Source: Auricularia sp. M13
Taxonomy: Eukaryota > Basidiomycota > Agaricomycetes > Auriculariales > Auriculariaceae
Assembly (NCBI GenBank): GCA_037042915.1
Contig: CM073196.1
Location: 1,550,001 to 1,614,000 of the forward strand
Direction of reading: 5' to 3'
DNA length: 64,000 nucleotides
Made by a program: the position numbers and the translations under genes. Positions 47,725 to 59,864 of this stretch are shown here, piece after piece. How positions within the stretch are numbered: position 1 is the stretch's first letter; every line of letters begins with the position of its first letter. The notes beneath the pieces were generated by a model. It worked only from the letters and a program-made list of their open reading frames with translations. It was not told the DNA's origin and searched no databases.

Positions 47725-47927
47725 GTGGCCTGCTGCTGGCCCTGCTGGCGCTGGGGGACGGTGTCCATGAGCCAGGAGTCCTGGTTGCCGGCGGGCGCGC
47801 GGGGGAACGAGTACTCCTTGACGAACATGGAGTTGGGCGCGAGATACGGCGACTGGACGAGCGACGGCGGCACGGGCCCCGGCGTCGTCTGGACCTTGAA
47901 CGACTGCCTGCGGTTCGGCGTCGTCAT
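47616..47927 (-). CDS. Short Gln-rich protein, function unknown
   Basis: A single-exon frame of 103 codons starts MTTPNRRQSFKVQTTPGPVP and continues LVQSPYLAPNSMFVKEYSFP and AGNQDSWLMDTVPQRQQ. A Gln tract coded by ten CAG codons follows (47694-47723), then a Lys/Pro-rich tail ending PPPAPPKS. The middle, roughly 40 residues before the Gln tract, is normal in complexity and reads like a conserved motif; the rest is low-complexity. The longer upstream frame (to 48524) is likely a GC artefact, because the text before MTTPNRR has no pattern. No family was recognised. A poly-Q tail often mediates weak self-association (general knowledge). Confidence 0.55.
47694..47723. repeat. CTG/CAG trinucleotide repeat, 10 copies
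   Basis: Ten perfect ctg units on the plus strand encode ten Gln on the minus strand in the short Gln-rich gene. Imperfect ctg/ctc units continue to about 47750. Confidence 0.9.
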
Positions 47928-48602
47928 CGGGCGCGGCGCAGGCACAAGAGAGACTCGGCGCGGGCTGGCTTGCAAAAGGAGCAGAGACGCTTTGTTCCCG
48001 TCTGGCTCTTCCCGGCTCGGACTCGCGATCGACGAACCGCTCGCATCGCAGCCAAGCTCCGTTGCCCATGGCAACCACCCTCCGATCCCGCTCAATTGCA
48101 CGCCCGCTCTCAGATCCCAGCCCTCGTTTGAGCATCTCCGTCTCCCACACACCTCGCCCACACGCGTCCGGCCGCAGTCCCAATGCACAGCCGGACGCGT
48201 GTGAGGGCACGCGCCTTTGATTGACGCGTCGCAACAAATGAGAACACGCCTGAACGCGTCCCTTGTGCGGTGCTGAAACACAACCCTCGGACACCGACTT
48301 TGCCCAGCCGCCGACCAGTGGCGCGCCGACGCTTCGGCACGCCCTCGGATGCTTGTCGCCACCGCGACAGCTGCGCCACTAGTCGCAGGCAATCCGAATG
48401 ATGATCCCGACTCGCAGGCGTGAGCACAAGTCTGCACAAGTCCCCGGTGCTCCTGAACATACCCTCCCGGTATCCCATTCCATATATTTTCATAAGGTCG
48501 ACGGGTTTTTACACGTGAAGGCATCCTCCTGGTAGCCCGTTCACTATTGCACAGTGTAATCCATTTGCTTTCTTTGTGTTATAGTACAACAGGCAGCATA
48601 AC
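47928..48602. promoter_or_regulatory. Intergenic region upstream of the Gln-rich gene
   Basis: About 675 bp between the start of the Gln-rich gene and the stop of the quinone reductase, both minus strand. Nothing protein-like or repetitive was seen. A cgcgtc/gacgcg-rich cluster occurs near 48,160-48,260. Confidence 0.35.
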
Positions 48603-50038
48603 TCACTGCCCGCCAACTTTGACGATCAGCTTGCCAGTCGTCGCGCGCCCAGCAATGTCGGTGTGAGCCTGTCCGACGCCCGCCGCAGAGAATTCGTACT
48701 CCTTGTGAATGTTGATCTTGAGCTGTTTCTTAAGCAGCAGGTCCCAGAGGTATTCCGTATACTTGGCTCCCGCAACGGGATCGACCATGCTGTTGACAAG
48801 CCTGCAATGCGGTCAGACACAACAGGCAGGAACTCACAAGTAATCCGAACTCACGTTGGACGACAGATGCGCGAGTTCTTTTCCGAGAGCTTGAGCACCG
48901 GGAAAGGAGGCACGGGCCCCGACGCGTTTCCGACGAAGACGATCGTGCCGAGGCGACGGATGACCTTGAAGTCGAGCTCCCAACTGCGTGGATGCTCAGC
49001 TGTGAATGCAGGACTGCGCGCAGACATGGGCTCACGTGTCCTTTCCAACGCCATCGAACACAGCATGCACGCCCTCGCCGTTGGTGAGCTCGAGGATGCG
49101 CGCCTCAAGGTCCTCCTTCTCGGGACCAGCATAGAGCAGCACCTCAGCAGCGCCGTGCGCCTTTGCAAGCTCGGCCTTCTCCTTCGTCGACGTCGTCCCG
49201 ATGACGCGGACGCCGATTGCGCTCAGAATCTGCCGGGTCACGCCATCATCGTTCAATGGAGCCGCGTCTCTCGTAGAAACAGAATTAGGACCATACCTGG
49301 CAGTACAGGAGACCCAGACCGCCCGCGGCGGCGTGCACGAGGATGGTGTCGCCCTTCTGGGGCACATACGACTCGTGAATCTGGGTGATGACGGTCAGGG
49401 CCTGCAGGAGCGCCGCGGCCGCGGTCTTGTTGTCGATCGCGTCGGGGACGATGAAGGCATTCTTCCACGGCGCGCTGTAGTACTCGGAGTATGCACCGGG
49501 GCTGTACTAGCGGGTTGCGGGCAATGTAAGCATCGCAATGGTAAGTTCGAGAACTGTGAACGCACGGCTACGACGCGTTTGCCAACGGCGAAGCCACGGG
49601 CCTTGTATGCTTCATCGGACGGCTCTGGCTCTGGGAGGGCGACGATGGTGCCAGACGCCTCCTGGCCGAGCGTAAGAGGCCAGCCGCTCTTGTTGGGATA
49701 CAGGCCGCTGCGTTGATAATTGTCGATGAAGTTAACGCCGGCATAATCGACCTGCAGTCGGTGTCAGCGATGAATCCATGTATCATGCGATGCAGCGTCC
49801 ACCTTGATGATGAGCTTTTGCGGGTCAGGCTTTGGCGTGGCGGTCTCGTTGAGCCTGAGCACTTCAGGGCCACCGTGCTCCGAGATCTGGATGGCCTTGT
49901 GGGTTGCGGGGATGGTGGTCATTGTACGGTATTTAATGCCTGCGGCAAGGGTTAGTATCAAAAGCCTTCTATATAGCTATGCGCAATCCAGTACTCACCT
50001 CCTCTGAACGCAGACGATAGAGTTCGGGCGAAACGCAT
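48603..50038 (-). CDS. NADPH:quinone oxidoreductase (zeta-crystallin/Zta1-like, MDR family)
   Basis: The medium-chain dehydrogenase fold is complete. MTTIPATHKAIQISEHGGPE and VLRLNETATPKPDPQKLIIK are followed by NFIDNYQRSGLYP-type text (seen as GVNFIDNYQRSGLYPNKSG), LGQEASGTIVALPEPEP, YSEYYSAPWKNAFIVPDAID and LLQALTVITQIHESYVPQKG. The nucleotide-binding glycine motif is ILVHAAAGGLGLLYCQ, then IGVRVIGTTSTKEKAELAKA, LTNGEGVHAVFDGVGKDT and WELDFKVIRRLGTIVFVGNA; the end is GRATTGKLIVKVGGQ. No structural zinc cysteines are seen, as in quinone reductases. A first exon (MRFARTLSSAFRG, 50038) splices onto GIKYRTMTTIPATHK; an internal Met at 49922 could give a cytosolic form. Six or so introns, no clear frame break. 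Confidence 0.9.
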
Positions 50039-51708
50039 CGGCTATTCCAGAGAGTGTCAGGCTGTAACCCGGAGCTCGTTCCGTCGGCACCGGCCCGCAC
50101 AATCCGTTCCATCATTTGGTCCCGAGATCAATGCTGCCGGACAAATCCATCGACTCCTGCATACCCGAGTCCTCTCCAATACCCTGGCGACGCACGGCTT
50201 GGACTGCCGCCGTTCCCACGCCCTCAGCATATCTCCGAGATGGGACGGATGCACATCACCGCGGAATAGAAATTCGGAGTTCGCCAGGCATGGGTAAATA
50301 AACTGTTAACCTGGGATCCTCTCCGGATTCCAGTTGTTTTTCGTAGACAGTTGAACACGACGCCAATATGACCGCAGCTGTGTCGGCGACAAGTCCAGAG
50401 ACGGTCTGGATTCGCAGCGCAGGACTGCGGATCGCTCCGAGGGTTCACACTAAGACGTCGAAAGCCCTGTGGCGCCTCTCCTAGCATGCCGAGAAGGTAC
50501 GACTAGGCTGAGCCACACGGCAGGTCGTGGATGGCGTTGACAGCCATTCTCTTCTGCGCTTTCCGACCTGAGACAACGCCTTCGCAAGTAACTCTTTCCG
50601 GAGCGGGTCCAATGGTTCACAAGAGCCTCGACAGGGGAAAGGCCGTCTGGGGAGCTCTGCACAGAAGTACGGGACAGGTAGCACATAAAAGGCATGTTCG
50701 GGCGCCATGCATCGAATGGGGACCACTGACGTTTGCTGCTACATCCTGCGCAGGCGGCTCTGGGCCTCCTTCATTCGAGCAGGCCTCTCATCGGCACCGT
50801 CTCGGCCTCTCGATAAGGTGCGAGCTCGAATTTCCGGCATAAGTGAGACTCTGAACAAGAAAACGGCAGCAGACTCCGCAGAATCACGCGCGTCTGTCAA
50901 GCCACGTGCAGCACGTGCAAGTTGACAGTTGTAACAAACAAGCAAGCAAGCACAGTACTGCCAGAGAAATGGGGTAAGGATCATATCAGCGCCGCGAGAT
51001 GTGGGGTGCAGTGTTCACGTCTGGGCGCAGTGATTCGGAATGTCAAGCGCAGGAACGACAGCTGGAATCGACGCCAACGAGTTCGAGAATAGCCCCTGGA
51101 GCACAGTCAACCCCAGTGCCAGACAGTGCCAGAATCGTCGCTTGGAAGAGCGCCAGAACCAGAAGCACGTTCAGATAAATCAGGAAAGCCTAAGGCTTGT
51201 GTCCCGTGGCAAGACGAAGTAATTCCGTCGCGGATGCAGGCAAATTGGCGACAAGAGGAGTCGTTGAGGGGCAGATGAAGGGAGCAAAAGCTTTTGTCGG
51301 AGTTATCCGTCTCAACCGTTCCTCGCTGCTCAGCATCTCCTCGCCACGTCGCCGCCTGCTCCTTTCTGAAGCCCATTGTTGGTGTTTAGATGACTCCTAT
51401 AACCGCAGTGCCTTCACTTCCGTGTGTCCGGACTGCACAGGGAGGGCACAGCTGCTTTGTTGAACTTCCAAGCTCAACTTGCTCGGCTCAGTTGTCCACG
51501 CAACAAGTTCAGGAAACTCTTTTGTCTGCGTTACGACAATGACATGACCTTCTGCGCGCACGGGCTGTGGGCTCTTGCTATTCTTTGCACGGGTTTCGAC
51601 ATGTTGCGCCCAGGCGACAGCCCATACTCTAGCGCTCACTGACTTCCTCCTGTCGCTCTTCGCCACCCCATGTGCGACCTGCCTGCAGCCCCGTCATTCA
51701 TATTCAGC

Positions 51709-51729
51709 CCCAACACCCAACACCCAACA
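51709..51729. repeat. Short tandem repeat, cccaaca x3
   Basis: Three exact copies of a 7-nt unit. It differs from the usual fungal telomere repeat (CCCTAA) and lies far from any array, so it is a simple repeat. Confidence 0.7.
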
Positions 51730-52487
51730 CTCCCGCACCCCAACGGCTTTCACACGAACACGAGATGGATCTGATTGAATATTCGTGTTGCTCTCATCTG
51801 CATGGGACCGCCGGTACAATCAACCATCGAGATCAACGACGATATGAGGTGAGGCTATCACTGCCAGCCCACATCATCATGAAACGCCTTCCAAGGTCCT
51901 GTCATCTCTCGAAGTAATTTCGGGCTCTGGCGCGGTGACAGAGCAGGTGACGCCCTGCTCCACGGCCTGATGACGGGCCGCAGCGATATGTGCACCCTGA
52001 CAACCCTGACAATATCGTGGAGCCGATGGCGTCCCCACAACGCGTCTACATAGATATGCCTGGCAACCTGCTTTTGTCCTCGGAACATTGCTGCGTCCTC
52101 GGATAGAAACGCCACACATCGGCTCCAAGTGCTAAGTATTCACGACTATCTCTGCCTCCTCATCTGTAGCATTCTCGCATGCCATAATATATCTTCATTT
52201 CATCTCACTAAATCTACACATCTCGTCTAAGTAGTAAGCAAGCACACCGTTTCCCCACAGCGACAAACCCCCAAATCAACACCCAAAGAAAAAAACAGCC
52301 AACTCAAAGTCAACGCACACAATTACACCGCAACAACAAAGAAAAGAACAGACAAAAGACAGCGAATCAGACGAGGGGCCAATACATTACACAGTCAGCA
52401 TGCGTGTGGCGAAGGTACAGAGATGGCAGCGACGAGTAGTGGGGATGGAGTAATTTTCTTTTTCTTTCGTTAGCGGGGCAGGAAGGC

Positions 52488-52514
52488 GTAAGGTGTAAGG
52501 TGTAAGGTGTAAGT
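52488..52514. repeat. Short tandem repeat, gtaaggt about 3.7 copies
   Basis: Three exact copies and one partial copy of gtaaggt, about 340 bp past the stop of the GDS1-like gene. Confidence 0.75.
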
Positions 52515-52847
52515 ATGGCGAGCGAGAAGAGGGGGTACCGGGTGTTGCACAAAGGGTATGATCGTCCGAAAAAAAAAAGGCGGCAGCGGCGAGGGCAGCG
52601 AAGAAGAGTGTCGAAGCGCACGTCTCCTGGCGAGCACGCACGGCAGCGATCAAACACAATGAGAGCATCAGACACTGAAGGATGAGAAGAGACGAAGGGA
52701 AATATGGCTGGTAATACAGGTTCTATAGCAGGCGAGAGCAAGAGCAAGGACGGTGAAGAGGTAGTAGTAGTAGTCACAACGGTAAGCAAATCGGGACGAG
52801 GGGCAGAAGACGGGAGAAAGCAGGGCCAACGGACGGGAAGCAGGTCG

Positions 52848-55664
52848 CTACTTCGCCTTGGCGGCGCCGCGTTTGCGCGACACGCCAGCGGCGAGTGCGA
52901 GCGCGCCAAAGTTGTTGCCGGCCTGAGCATGCCGCTGCGACCGCCGCACAGGACCCTGCGGCTGCTGGCTCGCAGCAACCGCAGCCTCCTCCGTCTGCCG
53001 CCTCGTCCGCGGGCCAGATGTCGCAGAAGTCGGCGTCGTGGGCGGCGGCGGCGCGGCGGCCTTCCCACGGGACACCTGGCGCGTCTTGCCCCGCGTCGAC
53101 TTTGGTCTTGTGGCGACGGGGTGTGCGTTCTCCTTCTCCACGGGCTCGGGGTCAGGCTCGGGTTCCGTGAGATCTGACTCTTCATCCTCGTCCTCATGCT
53201 CCGACTCCTGGTCCTGTTCGGCAATGCTTGCGATAGCAAGCTTGGCAAGCTGTGAATGCTTGCGCAGTGTCCGCTTCGGAACCACAGGCGGCTCGGGCGT
53301 CGGGGCTTTGGCCGGCGCCTTCGTTGCTTTGCGCTGTTCAGGAGACGGGAGGGGTCGTCGACCTGCATAGCATCGACGACGGTCATAAGATCGACAGGCC
53401 CTTTGGCATCGTTGACGGTCACGACTTCCGGACTAGTCGGCTCCGTCGGCTCGTCGGGCAGCGGTGCGAGCGGTACCGGCTGCAAGTCCGCGAGGTCGTG
53501 CAGCACCGGCACGACCGTCCAGTCCTCGCCGACATCTGCGAGGGGCACCACATCCTCCTCGCTCCCGAACGCATCACCAAACCGATCCATGCCGCCCTTG
53601 CTGACGTCCGGCAACGGCGGCGGGAAATGCGCCTCGAGACCCTCGCACAGGAATACTCTGCTGATGTCGTTCGGCAGCCTGGGAAAGAGAATATCCTTCG
53701 GCTGAGACAATGCAACGCGCCGCGCGAGCTCCAAAGGCGCCCAAAGACCCGGGACACCGTCGCGGCCCTCGCGCACCACGACGCAGCGCGGCTCGTCCCG
53801 CAGGTCGACGCGAATGCGCAGGAAGCGCAGGAGCGGCGCGACGTTCACGTAGTCCGAGTCCATGCGACGCAGGAGCCGATGGGTGTCGAGGAACGTTTGG
53901 TAGACCGGAATGCCGTCGATGAAGGTGGCGGTGATCGCGGGATAGAAGGGGTTGACCGTGCGCAACACCACCCGCTTCGGAAGCGCGAGCGAGGACATGG
54001 AGGCTGCGCGCGTGGGCCGAACCGAGGGGCGGGCGCCTGGAGACGGTAGGCAGGCTACGGTCGCCCGGCGCATGCACGGGGCGCGCGGCGTCGGCTGCTG
54101 CTCGGCGGCGCACCAGGAGCCCTCGAAGTCCTCGGCGGCGACGGGGTCCAGGGACGGGAGCTGGCACGAGGAGAGTGCGAGGCGGCGTGAGACCTCTTCC
54201 ACGATGTCATCTGGGATTGCCCCCGGTTGCAGGACGTCATCATCAGTGTCGGGCATGCTACGGGCATCGAGCGGGTCGTCGTCGGTGGGCTCGAGCTTTG
54301 CGATGAGCTCTTCCTGCTTGACGAGCGCGTCAGCGTCCATGTCGTCGGAAGCGTCTGTGGAGACAGAGGCGAAGCGCCACGGCTCTGCGACCAGGTCAAT
54401 CACATTGGGCGGCGAGACCCAATTTGACGGGAAGATGCGGATGACGGATTCTTCCTGTTTGGGCCAACCTTGAAAGAGTTCTGCGGGGTCCGAGTCTAAT
54501 TCGGCCTTGACCATCGCGACGGGCGGCTCCGGCTCCTGCTTGACGGCAGGCGTGCACGGCTCTGCGGTGGGTGCGGGGCTGGTGAGGTCAAAGTCGAAGG
54601 CGGGCGGGCGCAGCATGGAATTATGATAGTCGTCGTCCTCGTCCTCCGAGTCCGGCGGGCACGGCGCGTCCGAGTCGTAGCCCTCGTCGACGAGCGAGAG
54701 GCGGCGGTCGAGGTCGGGATCGGGGATGTAGGGCGGGATGGAGATAACGGACGACGGCGGCAGCGGGGAGAAGGGTGTGTCGAGCTGCATGTGGCTGAAG
54801 GAGGAGCCGGTCTCGTCCGAGTCGGAGGCCGTGTCTGAGGGCTGCTGGGCGGCGTGAGGCTGGGGCCGCGGGGGCAGACGGAGCAGGAGCTTGGGCCGCT
54901 GGGGGAGGGGGCCGGGCTCGCTGGCGGCCGGCGGGCGTTTGCGCTTGCGGGACGGGCCGGCGGCGTCGGGCGGCGGGAGCGCGATGCCGGCGCGCGCGAA
55001 CGGGCAGGGGGCGCCGGCGGCCGGCGAGAGATAGTAGACGGCGGTGCCGCGGCGGAAGTGGGTCTCGCGGGGCCCGTCGGCGGCGGCGGCGGGGCGCGGC
55101 TCGGGCGCGCCCGACGGAGTCTGGTGGCCGCCGGACGTGGAGTGCAGGGCGGGGCGCAGGGCGTCGTCGGCGCGCGTGCCCGAGAGCACGTGCTTGAGGA
55201 CGAGGGGGTCGTCGCCGGCCTCCTGACAACGACGGTGGTGGCCGCGCAGCCAGTTTGTGATGGCCTGGGACGCGGCGGTGACGCTGGGCGCGGGCGGCGG
55301 TCAGTGTGCGGGCGGGGCGCGGGAAAAACGGGGAGGGACGGACTTGTGGCACAGGAGGCCCAGGACCAGGCACGTCTCTGCGAGGTCTCTGATTGTCATG
55401 GCGCAGTTGTTCTGTAAATTCTAAATGAGTGGGTATAATATAAAATAATGCAAGACGCACCACGGCAAGCAGAACGCGGGCAATGGCGGCAAGGACCTTG
55501 TTGTTGACATCGTCCGGGTGCAGAACGAGGTCCTTGGGCGGGAACGGCGGGAGGGCGTCGGGCGTCAGCGGCGGGGTGCGGGGCGTGCAGGGCGTGGACG
55601 GTGGGTGGGCGTGGGCGTCGTTGAGTGGGTGGGGCGCGATCCTTCGTCTTGTGTCGTAGGGCAT
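52848..55664 (-). CDS. GDS1 winged-helix-type regulatory protein with APSES/KilA-N-like segment
   Basis: The gene starts at 55664 (MPYDTRRRIAPHPLND). Exon 1 ends PDDVNNKVLAAIARVLLAV; the second has NNCAMTIRDLAETCLVLGLL, and the third ASQAITNWLRGHHRRCQEAG and DDPLVLKHVLSGTRADDALR. Together these form the winged-helix domain of GDS1-type proteins (inferred from the helix and wing pattern). A long acidic and Pro-rich region follows, with a basic RKRKRPPA patch. The region MSSLALPKRVVLRTVNPFYP and ATFIDGIPVYQTFLDTHRLL, RRMDSDYVNVAPLLRFLRI resembles an APSES/KilA-N DNA-binding motif. The C-terminus KRTLRKHSQLAKLAIASIAE ends in basic VSRKRGAAKAK. A frame break at about 53346-53352 (a C/G run) joins VDAMQVDD to PPVSPEQRKATKAPAKAPTP. 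A nuclear regulator is likely; targets unknown. Confidence 0.72.
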
Positions 55665-55796
55665 GTGTCGGTTGGGAAGGACGAGTAACAGATACAAACC
55701 AACGGAACACTTCCTCGTTCCTACCCGCATCTTGCCGCTCCCGCTCCGCTACACCTCTGCTCTTTCCTTTTCCTACTCTGCTTAATTCCTAATTAG
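55665..55796. promoter_or_regulatory. 132-bp shared promoter of GDS1-like and Pumilio-like genes
   Basis: Divergent start codons at 55664 (minus) and 55797 (plus). A pyrimidine-rich run (ctctgctctttccttttcctactctg) precedes the plus-strand ATG. No TATA box lies between the two ATGs. Confidence 0.5.
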
Positions 55797-58700
55797 ATGT
55801 CAAAAGCTTCAAGGTTAGCTCTGTCCTTTATATCCTGCCAGTAATTAACATTATCTACACAGGACGAACGAGCTCAAGGACCAGGAACTGAGATACCTCC
55901 CCCCAGCTCTCAGAGACAAGCAGCAGCAGCAGCAGCCAGCGGCCGCGTCCCCCTCGGCGCAGCCCCCACCTTCCTTTTCATCTTCCTTCCGGAGGCCCAG
56001 GGCTGGCACTCTTCCCTCCAATGTACACCTCACCTCCAGGGACGACCCGCTAGCCCAGCATCAGCAGCTGCCGCCCGCTCCAGCGCCCCCGCAGCCGCGC
56101 CCAGTGCTCAAGCACTCGCAGTCCGTCGCAACCACTGTCCCCTCGGGCAGGCTCAGGTCAGAGTCGCTCACCCTCCCGAGCCTCGTCAACCCCTTCGGCG
56201 CCTCCGTCTTCAGCACAAACTGGTCGCGCTCCCCGTCCGGCGGCTTCTCGCCCGTCGAGGAGTCCTCCGACATCGCTGACCAGGACGAGATCGACTCGGC
56301 CACGCTCAACTACCTCGGCCTCGCAGAGCAGCGCCCCATCCCCGCCACGCTTTCCGAGCTCAGGAGCCAGGCCCAGCAGCTGCTCATCCCCCAGCAGCGC
56401 AACCGCGCCAAAACTGTCTCCGGCGGCCCTTTCATGGGCCGTGCTGCCGGCCTGGCCGCCCTCCCTACGCGCCAGGAAGAGGTCGAGGAGGAGGACTACT
56501 CCATCGACGCCTACGACGCCGGCATCTACGGCGCCGCCCAGGCCGTCGTCGCAAAGGGCTTCAAGCAGTCCGTGCATCTCGCAGCGCCCGCCTCGCGCCC
56601 GCGTGCCACCTCCGTCGGAGACCTCGAGCGTCTCCGCCGACCCGACCAGTTCGCCGGCGAGTCTGAATACCTCTCCTCGCTTAACACTTTCGGCATCGGT
56701 GTCAAGTCCCAGGCTCGGCCCTCGCCCTCCGTCCGCTTCCCGCCCAATGGGGACATGGCACGCATCGCCCAGCCCAAGTCAGACAGCCCCGCCCAGGTGC
56801 AGACGCCCTCGCGCTCGCTCTGGATCGGCAACCTCGACTCGAGCATGACCAGCGAGGCGCTCATCCACGTCTTTGCCCCGTACGGCGCCATCGAATCGCT
56901 GCGCTTGCTTCCAGAGAAGGTCCGTCTGCGCAGGCTTCCATGTGCTCCCTCCGATCTAACACCCGCCGCTCGTGTAATCCGCTCATTTGTAGGAGTGCGG
57001 CTTCGTCAACTTCGTTGATCAGAATGATGCCATCCGGGCAAAGGACGATGTGTTGAACCGCCTCGGAGGCCTCATCGGCATGCCAAACGGCCAGGCCGTC
57101 CGTATTGGTTTCGGGAAGGCGGACAGTGCTCCCGTGGCGCCCGCCAAAGGCGCCAGCAACATCCTCTCTCCGACCTCGCCTTCCGCAGGACCCGGCAGCA
57201 AGGCGACGGGGGTGCAATCTCCGATCACGCCTGGCGCGGGCGGAGACTCGTCCCTCCAGAGCTCGCCCACGCGCGCGCTGTGGATCGGTTCCATTCCGTC
57301 GACGACCACGCCGGCGACGATCCTCAGCGTCTTTAGTCCCTTCGGGCCCATCGAGTCTGCACGCGTGCTGACCCACAAGAACTGCGGTTTTGGTAAGTCT
57401 GTCCATCCCATTCAATCGTGGCGTGGTCCCGGACACGCCAAAATGTCCCCGCGCATAATTGCTGATCCGGCGTTGTTTTATTGTTTTACAGTGAACTTCG
57501 AGCGCCTGGACGACGCGGTGCGCGCGCGCAAGGCGCTGAACGGCCGCGACGTGCTCGGCTCGGACGTCGGTGCCATCCGCATCGGCTTCGCGCGCGTTCC
57601 CACGAAGAATGCGAGCACGGCGAACGATAACAGTGACGAGCTCCAGACGCCCGGCGGTCTCATCAGCGCGCTCGGCCAGGCGAGCGGCGTGCCGCAGGGC
57701 GTCGGCGACCTCACGGTTGGCGCGACGATCCACGCGCTGCGCAGCGTCAAAGGCGCGAGCGCCATCCCCGCCGATCAGCAGGTGCTCGGCGGCACCGTCG
57801 AGAACTTCCGCAGCAACCTGTTGCTCAGCCTGATTGGAAGCGGCGCGCTCAACGGCATGGTGAACGTTGGCGGGGGAACGAGCCCGACACCTGGCGCGGT
57901 GACACCGAGCGGGCGTGGGTCCGTGACCGAGCAGCAGCTCATCATGCGTGAGCTCAGCGCTGGCGCGCCGGACGCGGAGGCCGACGTGCAGGCTCTGTCG
58001 GAATTCCGGCCGCCGACGATGTATTACTCGACCATCCCGTCCGTGACCGACCGCCCGCACAGCCGTCGGTGGGATGCGTCCAAGCTGCGCGAGCTCCGCA
58101 AGCGCCTCGACTCGGGCAATATGCTCACGCAGGAGATCGACGACGTTGCCGCGGACTTCCTTGACGGCGAAATTGTTGACCTTGCATCGGACTGGCTGGG
58201 CAACACTGTTCGTGCAGTCCTTTTTTCCCTGCCATCAGGGGTGTAACGATGTTTATGCTTATGCTTATCCCATCAGGTCGTGCAAAAGCTGTTCGAGAAG
58301 TGCTCGCTGCCGCCGCGCGTGGCGATGCTTGAGCGCATTGCGCCTCACCTGGCCATGATAGGCATTCACAAGAACGGCACCTGGGCGGCCCAGAAGATCA
58401 TCGACTGTGTCACGACGCCCGAGGAAATCGCCTGCGTCGCGCAGAACCTGCGGCCATATGCGCCGCCGCTTCTGCTCGACCAGTTCGGCAACTACGTCGT
58501 CCAGTTCGTGCCTTGTATTCGCCTCAAAGAGGTTGATGTCCCAACTAAACGCCGCCTTGCGCAGATGCTGCCTCAAGTTCGGGTCGCCTGCCAATGACTT
58601 CATCTTCGACGCCATGTGCGACCGTCTCTGGGAGGTCGCGCAGGGCCGATTCGGTGCCCGTAGCATGCGCGCTATTCTGGAGAACTCGCAGACCACTGTC

Positions 58701-59864
58701 AACCAGCAGGTACGCTGATTGCTTCGCCCAGCCTCGCCTCGTGCTGACTGACCGGGTGGCTTCCAGCGTCGTCTTGCCACCGCGATCATCCTCAATTCGA
58801 TCCCGCTGGCCACGAACCCGAACGGCGCCCTGCTGCTCACGTGGCTGCTCGATACCTCCGGCTTCCCTGCGCGCTTCAAGCTGCTCGCGCCGCGTTTCAC
58901 GCCCCACTTGTCTCACCTCTGCACGCACAAGCTTGCGTCTCTCACGGTTCTCAGAATCATCAACCAAAAGTCTGAGCCAGAGGCTGCCACGCAGATCCTG
59001 CAGGCCCTGTTCAACTCGCCCGGCGACCAGGTCCTGACGGACGTCCTCGGCGACCAGGTCAACGGCGTCGCCGTGGTGCAGAAGATCCTCTCGTCCACTT
59101 ATTTGGAGCAAATTGAAAAGGAACAGTACATGGAAGCGACGAAGCGCGTCTTGACGGAGCTCAAGGTCGTCGCGACCCAGGCGTACCGCCGTCTCATTGA
59201 GGACCTCGGCATGCCTGTTCCCATGTACCAGAGCTCGCCGTACTCGGCGACTTCCCCGACGGGCGTGAAGGCCAAGTCGCCCACGTACTCGATCCCGGGA
59301 ATGCCCCTGAGCTATACGTCCAACGACCCGAACCTGGCGTCCATGATGGCCGCGCTCCAGCTGGGCCCGACCGGAGGCGGCCCGTCCGCCGTGCAGATGC
59401 AGCAGCACCAGCAGCAGATTCCCCTCCAGGTCAACCCGGGATACCCGTCGAACGGCGGCGGTCCCGCGACCGGCCCTCCGCGCCGCATGCAGCAGTCGCA
59501 GATGGGCGGACCCACGCCGGCTAACACCGCCGTGGCGTTCTCGCCGTCGGACCCGTTCAACCCGTTCGGCGGCATGCGCTCGCCGGACATTAGCCCCATT
59601 CCCACACACGCGATGCGCTCGCAGGGAATGCCTCCTCCGCGCAGGAGCAACACCGGCCCCGCTGCGCCGATGTCCCAGAGCCCCGGCGGCGGCGTGCCGC
59701 AGCAGAGTCTTGCGCAGGCTGGCGCGGGCATGATGAACTATGGCCAGCCTCAGTACATGACGCCGCAGAGCCCCGTCCCGCCGCACATCTACCAGGCCTA
59801 CATGATGGGCCAGATGTACCCACAGTCGCCGCCGCCGCCCATCGGCGGCGCGTTCCACTCGTGA
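55797..59864 (+). CDS. RRM plus Pumilio (PUF) RNA-binding protein, Jsn1/Puf2-like
   Basis: PUF proteins bind mRNA 3'UTRs and control stability or location. Exon 1 is MSKAS plus two bases, spliced to TNELKDQELRYLPPALRD. A disordered Gln/Ser/Pro-rich region leads to two RRMs: RSLWIGNLDSSMTSEALIHV with ECGFVNFVDQNDAIRAKDDV, then RALWIGSIPSTTTPATILSV with NCGF and VNFERLDDAVRARKALNGRD. The PUF repeats follow: VVQKLFEKCSLPPRVAMLER, IGIHKNGTWAAQKIIDCVTT, LLLDQFGNYVVQCCLKFGS (spliced; donor gttcgt), FDAMCDRLWEVAQGRFGARS, LLTWLLDTSGFPARFKLLAP and VLGDQVNGVAVVQKILSSTY. A Pro/Gln/Gly-rich tail ends PPPPIGGAFHS. The RRM-RRM-PUF order matches yeast Jsn1/Puf2. No frame break was found. Confidence 0.93.

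Larger units (their letters stand above)
50039..52847. other. 2.8-kb gene-poor stretch, with the 3' region of the GDS1-like gene at its right end
   Basis: No supportable gene. Short frames on both strands are unrelated to known proteins. The right part (from about 52,140) is AT-rich with long A/T runs and two short tandem repeats, and probably contains the 3' untranslated region of the GDS1-like gene that stops at 52848. A chance tag-like stretch near 51,400-51,760 has no coding pattern. Confidence 0.4.

Noticed and set aside
47269-48294. 341-codon minus-strand open frame
   Set aside because: GC-rich chance frame over the Gln-rich gene; the text has no domain and the 103-codon frame at 47616-47927 has the better pattern.
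51709-51729. Telomere-like repeat
   Set aside because: Unit cccaaca differs from the fungal CCCTAA repeat and has only three copies.
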